Below are positions 24,557 through 32,475 of a DNA stretch of 64,000 nucleotides, in pieces. The stretch comes from Lentisphaeria bacterium (GTDB lineage Bacteria; Verrucomicrobiota; Lentisphaeria; Oligosphaerales; Oligosphaeraceae). The stretch lies in contig JAEEYQ010000059.1 in the NCBI GenBank assembly GCA_016288215.1, positions 1 through 64,000 of the forward strand, in the 5' to 3' direction. The notes beneath the pieces are model-generated. The model ran no database searches, was not told the DNA's origin, and saw nothing but the letters and a program-made list of their open reading frames with translations. Position 1 is the stretch's first letter. Every line of letters starts with the position of its first letter. Both the position numbers and the translations under genes were made by a program.

Positions 24557-27370
24557 TTATTTTTTGAGATCCAGTTTCATGCTGTCGATTTCGATGTCGA
24601 TGTCCTTGCGGCAGGAGGGATCGAAACGGAATTCGGTCAGCATGCCCTTAAACTGAGGGGCTTGCGTCAGGTCGAAGACAATGTCGTGGAACTGTCCGTC
24701 CGCAGGAACGTCCTTTCGGAGGGATTGGTCTTCCGTGAGGCCGCTGTTCGACGTTGCCCAAAACAGTTGTGCCATATCCGGCTTGCCGTCGGGAGACGGG
24801 CTGACTTTCATGCGGACGTTGAAGGTGGCGAACTTTCGGGCCGACAGTTTGCCCAGGCTGATGGAAAGGGCGGGGTCATCGGAGTTTGTCCGCAGTGTCA
24901 GCACGCCGTTGACCACTTGGCTCTCCTTTATGCCCATGGTGGGGAGCCAGCCTTGATTCGTGCCATCGTCGAAGTTCCAGTACATGCTCGAGTTGTCGTG
25001 AACCTTCGGAGGAAAGAACACATCATAGGGGCCCAGACCCACGTCCGCTGGACCATAGTTCAGCGGCCATCCGTCCGCCGGCTTGGTGGCGAAGGTGTCG
25101 CGGACGGCTTCGTACATGCCAAAGCCAAATTCTTTGTTGGGCTCCGCGTAAGAGCCTTCGCCCCATTCCGTCAAGGGAGAAAGAAGAATCTGCTTCCGGT
25201 GGTTATTCTTGTCTGCGAAGTCCTTGGCGTCCAAGCAGATGCGACGGAACAGCTCAGGTGTCCGTCCATAGATTTCACAGTCGTTGTTCCAGGGGCGGTC
25301 GTCCCATCCGGTGGACAGGTTCATGAAGAAGGGGAGGATGCCCACATCGTGCAGACGGTTCCACAGGTCCTTGTTGGTCTGGGCGACCAGCTCGAAGGGA
25401 AACCGTGACGGGTCTTCGGCCAAGCCGTCATGTCCCATGTAATGGTAGATGAACGTGGAGTCGAAGCCTTTGGCTTTCAAGGCGTTAATCATATTGGGCG
25501 TCGCTTCGGCCTCCGGCCATTTCATGGCGGAGAAATGGATGCCGGGCAACCCAGCAGCGATGGCGGTCTGCCGCGAGAGGTCAAGAAGGCGGGCGGCGCC
25601 GCCTCTGCCGTCCATATCCCGTTCCAGTCCCTCGGGGCTCCAGAACATGACAACTGGCTTGCCATCAATGGTATAGTACTCCGGCATATTGAAGTAGTTC
25701 TCCAGCCAGTAGGTGGTCGCCGCCACCATGTCCTCCTCCGAATGGGAGTTTGGGCCGTTGTGGTTCGCCCACATCAGGCCCCATTTGAGGTATTGTCTGT
25801 AGCGCGATTTCTTAAAGGCTTGTATCCAATGCTCCAGGTAGATTTCGCCCTTGTTCCAGTACCAATCCACCATCAAATAGCGTATCCCGTTCTCCACCAG
25901 CCATTTGATTTGCCAGTCCACACATTCGGGATTGGTTTCGTCGTACCATCCGAGAAGGGGCTTGCGTTCGGGGCAGCGCGCGAAAATGCGGGGCCACCCG
26001 ATCATGAACTGATTGTCCCAGCCGGGGAAGTAAAGGGCGCCGACTTCATAGTCCCCTGTGTCAACTGGTTGTGGTTCAGGAACATAGGATGCCTTTGGCA
26101 GGTCGGGGGCGGCCGTGAACTCCATTTGCCCTTTCGCGGTCACGCAGTCGCCGTCGTCATTGCTGAAAACCAATGTGTAGGGGCCGCTGACTGGCTGGTC
26201 GGCCATGACCGTAAAATAGAAGTCGACATTGTCAAATGGCTCCACATCTTGCTCTTGTGCCATGTTGTTCAGAATCATCTTGACGCCGGAAGGCCACTCC
26301 ATCGAAAGGGGGCGCAGGTCGCGGGCGGTCGTTCCGCCGTGGTTTGCCACACGGACCATGAAATCGCATTTTCTGCCGGCGCGGCAAAGGGCATCGGTCA
26401 GGCCTGAGAAGGGGACGGAGAGCAGGACCGGGCCGCAAGGTTGTTCGTGAATGCCTAACTCATTGATTATCAATGACTTAGAACTATTACCGTCCAATGC
26501 AAGCTGCAACAGGAGAAGGTGTCCGTTCCATGTGTCCGCACTGGACATGTCCACGTTGTAGTGGTGCATCTGCCCATCCGAAACCACGGAAAAGGTCTTT
26601 TGCTTCAGGCCGACGGCGGAGTCGGTCAGCCAGGTGACTGTTGCCTTCTTCGCCCCGTCGCATGCCATTTCCATGTGCAGCCAGCAGCCATGGTCATCAA
26701 CGGCCACGTTCAGCGGCATGATTCTTATTCCCAAGGGGTTAAGGGGTGTCTGACGACTCACTGCAAGCCCCTCGGGAGATGTCGTGGCCTGACCCGAAAG
26801 GGCTTCCCATCCGGCGGCCCCGTTGGCAAACTTCCATAAAGGGACCATGGGTGGAGGCGTTTCATGGCCAAAGTCCAAAATGCGCAACTGCCTCACGGCG
26901 AAGCTTTTGTGCCCTTTGTCTTCGGCAGTGATAAAATGTGGAAAATCCAACCGCAGCTTCAGGATAGTCTCCGTTTGCCAAAAGGGATACACGGTGTAGG
27001 TGTGCCACTGATTGTCGCCCACAATGGTGAAGAGACAAAGTCGGTCGGCGAAGAAGCCGTCGTCGGGGGAGTTTGGGGTGTCGGTATAGTAGAGCTGTCC
27101 ATCGCCGCCCAAGTCGGTCTTCAGTTCGATTTCCACCGCCTGCCATGGGGAGGCCTTGAAGGGAGCGGCAGGACTGGTGAGCCAGGGGTCTCCGCCGTCC
27201 AGAGTCCCCATGAGCGCCCCTTCCTCAAGATGGATGTTCTTGATGTCGTTGGTCTTCTGTGACCAGACCTCAATCTGCTCCGGCGTGTCAAAGAGCCATT
27301 CCTTTACATAGACTGGCTCCGCGACGGCCAGCGTCGCGACGGCAAGCAAGATGATGGCGAGATAACGCAT
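24557..27370 (-). CDS. Secreted GH99/WbsX-like glycoside hydrolase
   Basis: A 937-residue exported protein with signal peptide MRYLAIILLAVATLAVA. Residues about 20-440 are beta-rich, with jelly-roll or CBM-like modules (NIHLEEGALMGTLDGGDPW, then a domain ending with FSNDDGDCVTAKG). The catalytic-like barrel spans about 445-760: EVGALYFPGWDNQF, RYLMVDWYWNKG, LKWGLMWANHNGP, HFSAMKWPEAEATPN and SPLTEWGEGSYAEPN. These are hallmarks of GH99-like/WbsX domains. The tail (about 800-937) is another carbohydrate-binding-like jelly roll. It is presumed to act on mannan-like or other polysaccharides. AT-rich repeats follow its start, and one AT-rich palindromic motif lies inside at 26460-26480. Confidence 0.82.
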   Translation of the reverse strand: MRYLAIILLAVATLAVAEPVYVKEWLFDTPEQIEVWSQKTNDIKNIHLEEGALMGTLDGGDPWLTSPAAPFKASPWQAVEIELKTDLGGDGQLYYTDTPNSPDDGFFADRLCLFTIVGDNQWHTYTVYPFWQTETILKLRLDFPHFITAEDKGHKSFAVRQLRILDFGHETPPPMVPLWKFANGAAGWEALSGQATTSPEGLAVSRQTPLNPLGIRIMPLNVAVDDHGCWLHMEMACDGAKKATVTWLTDSAVGLKQKTFSVVSDGQMHHYNVDMSSADTWNGHLLLLQLALDGNSSKSLIINELGIHEQPCGPVLLSVPFSGLTDALCRAGRKCDFMVRVANHGGTTARDLRPLSMEWPSGVKMILNNMAQEQDVEPFDNVDFYFTVMADQPVSGPYTLVFSNDDGDCVTAKGQMEFTAAPDLPKASYVPEPQPVDTGDYEVGALYFPGWDNQFMIGWPRIFARCPERKPLLGWYDETNPECVDWQIKWLVENGIRYLMVDWYWNKGEIYLEHWIQAFKKSRYRQYLKWGLMWANHNGPNSHSEEDMVAATTYWLENYFNMPEYYTIDGKPVVMFWSPEGLERDMDGRGGAARLLDLSRQTAIAAGLPGIHFSAMKWPEAEATPNMINALKAKGFDSTFIYHYMGHDGLAEDPSRFPFELVAQTNKDLWNRLHDVGILPFFMNLSTGWDDRPWNNDCEIYGRTPELFRRICLDAKDFADKNNHRKQILLSPLTEWGEGSYAEPNKEFGFGMYEAVRDTFATKPADGWPLNYGPADVGLGPYDVFFPPKVHDNSSMYWNFDDGTNQGWLPTMGIKESQVVNGVLTLRTNSDDPALSISLGKLSARKFATFNVRMKVSPSPDGKPDMAQLFWATSNSGLTEDQSLRKDVPADGQFHDIVFDLTQAPQFKGMLTEFRFDPSCRKDIDIEIDSMKLDLKK
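26460..26480. repeat. Intragenic AT-rich motif, copy 3 (perfect palindrome)
   Basis: TCATTGATTATCAATGA at 26460-26476 is a perfect 17-bp palindrome, extended by CTTA to 26480. On the minus strand it encodes KSLIINEL with rare codons (TCA, TTG, ATA, TTA). It is the most symmetrical of four similar copies in the window. Confidence 0.55.
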
Positions 27371-27424
27371 AGAAGGAATTAGGAATTAGAAATTAGGAAT
27401 TAGGAATTAGGAATTAGGAATTTG
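27371..27424. repeat. TTAGGAATT tandem repeats upstream of the GH99-like gene
   Basis: Seven or so units of (A/G)AATTAGG in tandem directly before the start codon, on the side where its promoter should be. It belongs to the same spacer repeat family as at 30996-31160 and 49600-49680. Confidence 0.85.
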
Positions 27425-27433
27425 GAATGTATA

Positions 27434-27766
27434 ACTATTCAGAACCTATCCGCAAAGCCGTGTTCGCGGTTGTAATTCGGCCCCGTTGGGGCCGTGGTGT
27501 CATGGGAGAGGCCTTGCCCCCGGGTTTCGCTACGCTCAACCCGGGGTTACCTCAATTGAGCCGCGTTGCGGCTCTTTTGAGGGCACGATGTCAAGTGGAC
27601 ATGTCATGACATGGATTTTGTAAGGCCCTGAAAGGGCCTAATTTACGTAACCCCGGGTTTCGCTACGCTCAACCCGGGGGTGAATATGCCTCCTCTGATT
27701 TTTACGGCCCCGAAGGGGCCGAATTATAACCATGAATATTGACTTTATGGATAGGTTCTGAATAGT
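27434..27766. mobile_element. 333-bp hairpin cassette with 18-bp terminal inverted repeats (MITE-like)
   Basis: The perfect inverted repeat ACTATTCAGAACCTATCC (27434-27451) and its complement (27749-27766) bound the element; similarity continues a few bases inward. Inside are six strong hairpins: 27478-27494 (CGGCCCC-GTT-GGGGCCG), 27518-27546 and 27651-27679 (both CCCCGGGTT-11 nt-AACCCGGGG with the identical loop TCGCTACGCTC), 27558-27574, 27623-27639 and 27705-27721. A 14-bp palindrome CATGTCATGACATG lies at 27600-27613. No convincing coding frame is present. No target-site duplication is obvious. It could be a non-autonomous mobile element, a REP-type composite or a structured RNA; nothing in the window could mobilise it. 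Confidence 0.6.
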
Positions 27767-27829
27767 AACAATATATGATAATAAACGAGTTGCGGCTTGG
27801 AGCGCCTGCCGGTTTATGGCTTTCGCAAG

Positions 27830-29659
27830 TTACCATTTCATGAGTGTTCGGGCCATTTTGACGACGTTTGCAAGTTCCTCCTGCTCCACCTCATCGCCAT
27901 AGTACAGCGTGATGCTGCCTTTATGGCAAATCTCATGGACTTGGCAGTTCCAGTAATAGTCACCCTTGTGTTCTTTGGTATAGTCATGGATGGCGTCTTT
28001 GGTGAAAAGGGAAGCGTGTGTGGTTTCTATCAAGGCGATGATTTCATCTGGATAGGGGACACGATGGTCGCTGTTTCTGTCGAGATAGCGTAAATCGCGA
28101 TGGGAGGAGTAGAAATAGTCTTGTGACCCTCTTCTCGCAAGCCAGATGCCTTTCATTCCTGCCATCTTGGCTGTTGCGGCGGCTTCCTTCTCCCATTCGT
28201 ATTCTTTTTGAATACGGGTGTTTTCTTCTTGGATTCGCCATGTCAGCTGTTGGTTTATGGGATCTTGCTCGACGCGTTTTCTTTCATGTCTTTCATCACT
28301 CTCATGTTGGCTTCCGTTGAGCTCCCGAATATGTTTGATGTCCCATTTCGCATCCTCCCCCGAATCGTAATGGAAAGACTGCGGATTCCGTTCCATGTAC
28401 AGTTCGCATGTGGGCAGCGTAACCCATTCTTCATGAATGATATCCTCTTTAGGCAGATTGGCCGGAAGGCGTGACGGCACACGGATGCCAGGCGGGGTCA
28501 AGACAAGACGGAAAGAGGCGGGAATGTCGAAGGGCTCGCCATGTTGGCTCCATCGAGTCGGAGTCTCCCTGCGATGGATAGTGACAACCTTGCGGCAATG
28601 TCTGTTCTTATTGCCGCCAATCATCCAATCCACCACAACGACGGGACCTTCCACACCTGGATAGGCGGCGGAAAAGCGGTAGTTACGTGCATGCTCTCGG
28701 CGAGGATCTTTGTCGGCCAGAATGTCTATGACCGGTTTGAAGCAGTCTGGAACCGTCTCCGGATCTATTTCAGGAGGAAGGGACTCATCGGGCTTTGCAA
28801 TCTTCTGTTCGTCGTATGTCTTCGCGCCATGGGCCCGCATGAGGGCAATGAGTTTTTCCCTGTTTTCAGATGGCGGCGCCGCGAGAAGGTTATCCAATGC
28901 CGTGGTGGGAGCCCAGTTATTCCATATCTTATTCGGAGTGAAGCCTATATCAAGCAGGAGGGAAAGCATGGTATAGTACTTGTCGAAGCATTCCTTTTCA
29001 TGGATATGTTGGAGTTCGACACCCCCAAGAAACTTCGGAATAACATCTTCGGCGGCAATGCTGTTAATCTTCACCTCGCTTATGCCATGCTGAAATGCGG
29101 CGTTGAAGAAGGCAATGTAATTGTCGGGGGTGTCTGGCCAAAAAACACGTCTGAGGTTATCTTCTTTGAAAAGTTCCAGAGGGACTTCCGCTCCATGGTC
29201 GAGAAGCATGGTGAAGGCCTCGAGATTCCCTACGTATAACGCCGTCATCAGCGGCAATTGAGGAGAAAATCCTATGCCAGCGTAGTGGAAATCGACGTCA
29301 TTGGGGTCTTCCCCTTGTGCGAGGCGTTGGGCAAGGGCAGACAAATTCCCGTCGTGGATCAATTGATTGAGTGGTGGGTTGCAGACATAATAGACATGTC
29401 TTGCCACATCAGCGGGAAGGAACAGAATGTCGCCGACAATCTCGCAGGGGACGACGACAGGCAGGAGCAATAAGCCGGCTTCCTGACAGATGTACATAGA
29501 GAAGGCGATTCCTGCTCTTGTTCCGGTAAAATACAGGACATTGGGATGCCGTATTGTCGGAGATATCTTCTCGGCAAGGATTCGCGCACATCCATTGCCC
29601 AAAAGGAGCATGACAACGATGAGCAGCGACAGGAGCCTTTTTGAAGAATTCACATTCAT
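27830..29659 (-). CDS. Predicted envelope protein with YceK-like and ankyrin-like regions
   Basis: A 609-residue protein. The N-terminus MNVNSSKRLLSLLIVVMLLLGNGC is a signal sequence ending in Cys; the lipobox is not canonical (GNGC), so lipidation is uncertain. Residues about 35-95 resemble YceK/YidQ proteins (VLYFTGTRAGI, then PVVVPCEIVGDILFLPADV). Residues about 100-290 contain ankyrin-like helices (LIHDGNLSALAQRLAQGEDPN, ALYVGNLEAFTMLLDHGA, LLLDIGFTPN). The C-terminal half (about 300-609) is unrecognised and Lys/Glu-rich around 470-510. Codon use is more AT-rich than in neighbours, which may indicate transfer. The start at 29659 is supported by AGGAGGAG. It lies 23 bp after the AXE1-like gene and next to the hairpin cassette. 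Confidence 0.65.
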   Translation of the reverse strand: MNVNSSKRLLSLLIVVMLLLGNGCARILAEKISPTIRHPNVLYFTGTRAGIAFSMYICQEAGLLLLPVVVPCEIVGDILFLPADVARHVYYVCNPPLNQLIHDGNLSALAQRLAQGEDPNDVDFHYAGIGFSPQLPLMTALYVGNLEAFTMLLDHGAEVPLELFKEDNLRRVFWPDTPDNYIAFFNAAFQHGISEVKINSIAAEDVIPKFLGGVELQHIHEKECFDKYYTMLSLLLDIGFTPNKIWNNWAPTTALDNLLAAPPSENREKLIALMRAHGAKTYDEQKIAKPDESLPPEIDPETVPDCFKPVIDILADKDPRREHARNYRFSAAYPGVEGPVVVVDWMIGGNKNRHCRKVVTIHRRETPTRWSQHGEPFDIPASFRLVLTPPGIRVPSRLPANLPKEDIIHEEWVTLPTCELYMERNPQSFHYDSGEDAKWDIKHIRELNGSQHESDERHERKRVEQDPINQQLTWRIQEENTRIQKEYEWEKEAAATAKMAGMKGIWLARRGSQDYFYSSHRDLRYLDRNSDHRVPYPDEIIALIETTHASLFTKDAIHDYTKEHKGDYYWNCQVHEICHKGSITLYYGDEVEQEELANVVKMARTLMKW

Positions 29660-29682
29660 CGCTCCTCCTATGGCCACATCTT

Positions 29683-30990
29683 TTACAATGGGTCTGAGCT
29701 GACGGTGACGGTGTTGAAGCCTTTGGCGAGGCGCTTGGCGCCTTCCGGATTGGAGGTGGTGCCGTAATGGCCGGTGATGGGGTCGGTGTGGATGAACTTC
29801 GTGATGGTGTTGGGCAGGGCGTTGTAGAAGGCATAGACGGCGCTCGGGTAGCAGATTTCGTCCACAAATCCCGTGCAGACATAGACATCGCAGTGGATGA
29901 GGCGGGCGAGATTGACGCCGTCATGGTAGGCGAGCGTCTTGCGGGTGGTCGGCTTCTGAAGCAGTTCAAGGTTTCCATGGAAGCGGAAGACCCAGCCGGG
30001 GGAGCGGCCGCTCAAGTCCGCGTTCAGATTGCAGCCAGTGGGCACATTGACGAGGGCGACGGTCACCTGCGGGTCAAGGGCGGCGGCGGCGATGGATTCA
30101 ATGCCAGCCAGACTGCCGCCGCGCACGACCAAATCCTTTCCGTTCCATTCGGGGCGGGTCTTCATGTAGGCCAACGTCCTCAGCACCCGCAGAAACATGT
30201 CATGGAAATACCATTTTTGCGGATTGTCGATGTCCTCGAAGGGATGATAGAAGTCGTTTTGGTGTTCGTCGTACCATGTGTCGGGCATGCCCGTGGGCTG
30301 TCCATGCCAGCTGATGTGGACGGCGAGGGCGGAGCAGACGGAGGCGGTTTCGCAGGCGGTTCGGCAAGGGGCGTCCTGCCAGACCATGCTGAGCAAATCG
30401 ACGCAGATGGGCAGGCTATGGGGGGCGGCGCCTACGGGATAGGCCAGATAGCCCGTGACCGGATAACGGCCTAAGCAGTTGATTTCCAACGCGAAACATT
30501 CGACTTTGCCTTCGTAGCCTTCGGGAGCCGTCTTGGGAACCAGATTGACATGGAAGGGCAGCTGGGCCAGCCGCGCCTTTTCGGCGTTCCAGAAGGCCTC
30601 GAAGTCGTCGGGGCAGGAGGGGAGGGCGAGAATCTTGTCCGGATCGAACATGGCGCCGATTTCATAGAGCAAATCGTGCTGCTTCCGCTTCTGGAGAATC
30701 TGATTTCCCGCGTTGGGCACGATATTCCCCTGCTTGTCCACGATCTGGAAGCCAAAATAGACCCAGCCTGGGCAAGTGCCTGTGTAGGAGACGGTTATGG
30801 GGGAGCCATCGGTGATCACATCCTGCACGGAGACGGTTTTTGCCTCCCATTTGATGGTGCAACGAAGCGTTTCGCCTTTCGCTAATTCGTTGTCCTTCAA
30901 TAACTTAACAATACAAGTGACGGTTTCGCCGCATTTGGCGATGCCGTCGGTGGGAGTCATGGAGACGTCGAGAAAGTAGGGGGAGGACAT
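29683..30990 (-). CDS. Acetylxylan esterase-like (AXE1) hydrolase
   Basis: A 435-residue cytosolic protein. The first about 100 residues form a beta-sandwich-like domain. The remainder matches the AXE1/cephalosporin-C deacetylase family: CPDDFEAFWNAEKARLAQLP, the nucleophile serine in VVRGGSLAGIES, the Asp in CTGFVDEICYPS and the His in PITGHYGT. The usual GGSQGG elbow is GGSLAG here. These enzymes remove acetyl groups from sugars. With no signal peptide it would act on imported oligosaccharides or small acetylated compounds. The start ATG at 30990 lacks a strong Shine-Dalgarno. An AT-rich patch near 30880-30915 encodes KLLKDNELA. Confidence 0.82.
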   Translation of the reverse strand: MSSPYFLDVSMTPTDGIAKCGETVTCIVKLLKDNELAKGETLRCTIKWEAKTVSVQDVITDGSPITVSYTGTCPGWVYFGFQIVDKQGNIVPNAGNQILQKRKQHDLLYEIGAMFDPDKILALPSCPDDFEAFWNAEKARLAQLPFHVNLVPKTAPEGYEGKVECFALEINCLGRYPVTGYLAYPVGAAPHSLPICVDLLSMVWQDAPCRTACETASVCSALAVHISWHGQPTGMPDTWYDEHQNDFYHPFEDIDNPQKWYFHDMFLRVLRTLAYMKTRPEWNGKDLVVRGGSLAGIESIAAAALDPQVTVALVNVPTGCNLNADLSGRSPGWVFRFHGNLELLQKPTTRKTLAYHDGVNLARLIHCDVYVCTGFVDEICYPSAVYAFYNALPNTITKFIHTDPITGHYGTTSNPEGAKRLAKGFNTVTVSSDPL

Positions 30991-30995
30991 GGTTG

Positions 30996-31160
30996 GAAAT
31001 TAGGAATTAGGAATTAGGAGTTAGGAATTTAGTTAGGAATTAGGAGTTAGAAGTTAGAAATTAGGAATTAGGGATTAGGGATTAGGGATTAGGAGTTAGG
31101 AGTTTTCTAGAGGCTCTAGAAGTTCTAGAAGAAAATTTCTAATTTCTAATTCCTAATTTA
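30996..31160. repeat. TTAGGAATT / TCTAGA repeat block with long inverted ends
   Basis: Tandem ATTAGGAATTAGGAGTTAGG-like units (about 30996-31100) are followed by TTTTCTAGAGGCTCTAGAAG and TTCTAGAAG. They end in TTTCTAATTTCTAATTCC, the inverse of the left end. The whole block can fold into one long stem-loop. It fills nearly all of the spacer between the two esterase genes. Confidence 0.85.
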
Positions 31161-31171
31161 CTATTGGTCAA

Positions 31172-32428
31172 CTACTTGCCAAAGGCTTTCTTCAGCAGTT
31201 TGAGGGAGGGTTCGGAGCGGAATGAGTGGTCGCTGGCGTAGACGTAGCTGTAGTCCATGAAGAACTGCTCTTCGGTGAGGCCGTGGTTGGGGACGATGCT
31301 GTTCTGGTTCTTGCGCTTGGCGGGATCGCTGAAATAGGGATAGTAGGTGAGCTGGACGTGGTCTTCGGCGCCGGCCAGCCGATAGGCTGAGAAGACGGTG
31401 TTGGTGAATTCGTCCGCGCCGCCTTCGTTCATGGCGAGATATTTAGGCGCGAGGGCGGCGACCATGTCGGGGTAGGCGAATTCACGCCAGATGCCGGGGA
31501 CCCAATGCCAGTTGCCCCATGAATTCCAGAAGCGAGGATCGTTGCCTGTGCAGGCCTGATAGCGGCGGCAGTTGTCGCAGAGGAAGTCATTGAAGACAAC
31601 GGCCATCACATCAGAACGCAGAATGCCGAGGCAGAGGGCGGGCTCGGAGCCGAGGGAGTGTCCGCTGACGGCGATGCGGCTGCTGTCCACAAAATCCATG
31701 TTTTTGAAATAGTCGAGGAAGCGCATGGCCTGGAAGACGGACATGCCCATGTAGGTGTAGCCGGCCTCCAGAAGCATGCTGCAGTAGTGGACGCGGGTGG
31801 CGCCGTGCTTCGGGCTGGGGAGGTCCAGTTCGGAGCATTCGGCGGTGGCGGGATTGTCGAAAGCGACGGCGGCATAGCCGGCCTTCACATAGTGCCATGC
31901 CATGCGGTTGCGGTCCAGAAAGCGGCCGTCCTTGCAGTTTGGATGGTCGATAAATGGTTCTCCTGCAAGGACTTCCTTGCTGACGGAGGAGCCCGGGAAG
32001 CAGAGGACGCCTGGGACTTTGTTTTCGGCGGAGGCGTTGTCTGGAATCAGAATGAGAACGGGGACGGCGCAGTAGTCATAGGGATAGAACTCCCACTTCT
32101 CGAGGCGATAGCCCTCCCGTTGGGAGACGGAGAGCCGCTTCGGTTGTGGCTGAGGCGTAATTTCTGGCATGCGAAGGAGTTGCGTGAGTTTGACGCGGAC
32201 CTTTGCCTGCCATTCGATCAGTTCCTCCTGGGTCTTCGCCTTGAAGGCGAGATTCGGCGTGGTGTTGCGCACCTTCGTCAGAAACGCGGTGAGGGAGCCG
32301 GTGGTTCGGCCGTCTTCGCGTTTGATGATGCAGTATTCAGGCTTCTCCGCGTTGTTGGCTTCTTCGGCCATGGCGAGACATCCGGAGAGGAGGGTGACGG
32401 TAAGGGCGGCATGCAGGGCGGTTTTCAT
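31172..32428 (-). CDS. Exported alpha/beta-hydrolase (esterase, dienelactone-hydrolase-like)
   Basis: A 418-residue secreted hydrolase. The signal peptide is MKTALHAALTVTLLSGCLAMAEE. A linker region with WQAKVRVKLTQLLRMPEITPQPQ precedes the hydrolase core: VPVLILIPDNAS, GVLCFPGSSVSKE, the nucleophile elbow SGHSLGSEPALCLG, an NEGGADEF acidic loop and a late His in VPNHGLTEEQFF. Such proteins are annotated as acetylxylan esterases or abhydrolases in glycan loci. The start at 32428 is chosen for the signal peptide; the longer frame to 32557 lies inside lptD. It follows lptD by 47 bp but probably belongs functionally to the esterase/GH region. Confidence 0.8.
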   Translation of the reverse strand: MKTALHAALTVTLLSGCLAMAEEANNAEKPEYCIIKREDGRTTGSLTAFLTKVRNTTPNLAFKAKTQEELIEWQAKVRVKLTQLLRMPEITPQPQPKRLSVSQREGYRLEKWEFYPYDYCAVPVLILIPDNASAENKVPGVLCFPGSSVSKEVLAGEPFIDHPNCKDGRFLDRNRMAWHYVKAGYAAVAFDNPATAECSELDLPSPKHGATRVHYCSMLLEAGYTYMGMSVFQAMRFLDYFKNMDFVDSSRIAVSGHSLGSEPALCLGILRSDVMAVVFNDFLCDNCRRYQACTGNDPRFWNSWGNWHWVPGIWREFAYPDMVAALAPKYLAMNEGGADEFTNTVFSAYRLAGAEDHVQLTYYPYFSDPAKRKNQNSIVPNHGLTEEQFFMDYSYVYASDHSFRSEPSLKLLKKAFGK

Positions 32429-32475
32429 CGTAAAAAACAGTTCCTTGTTTATATAACACATTGGTAATAAATGAC

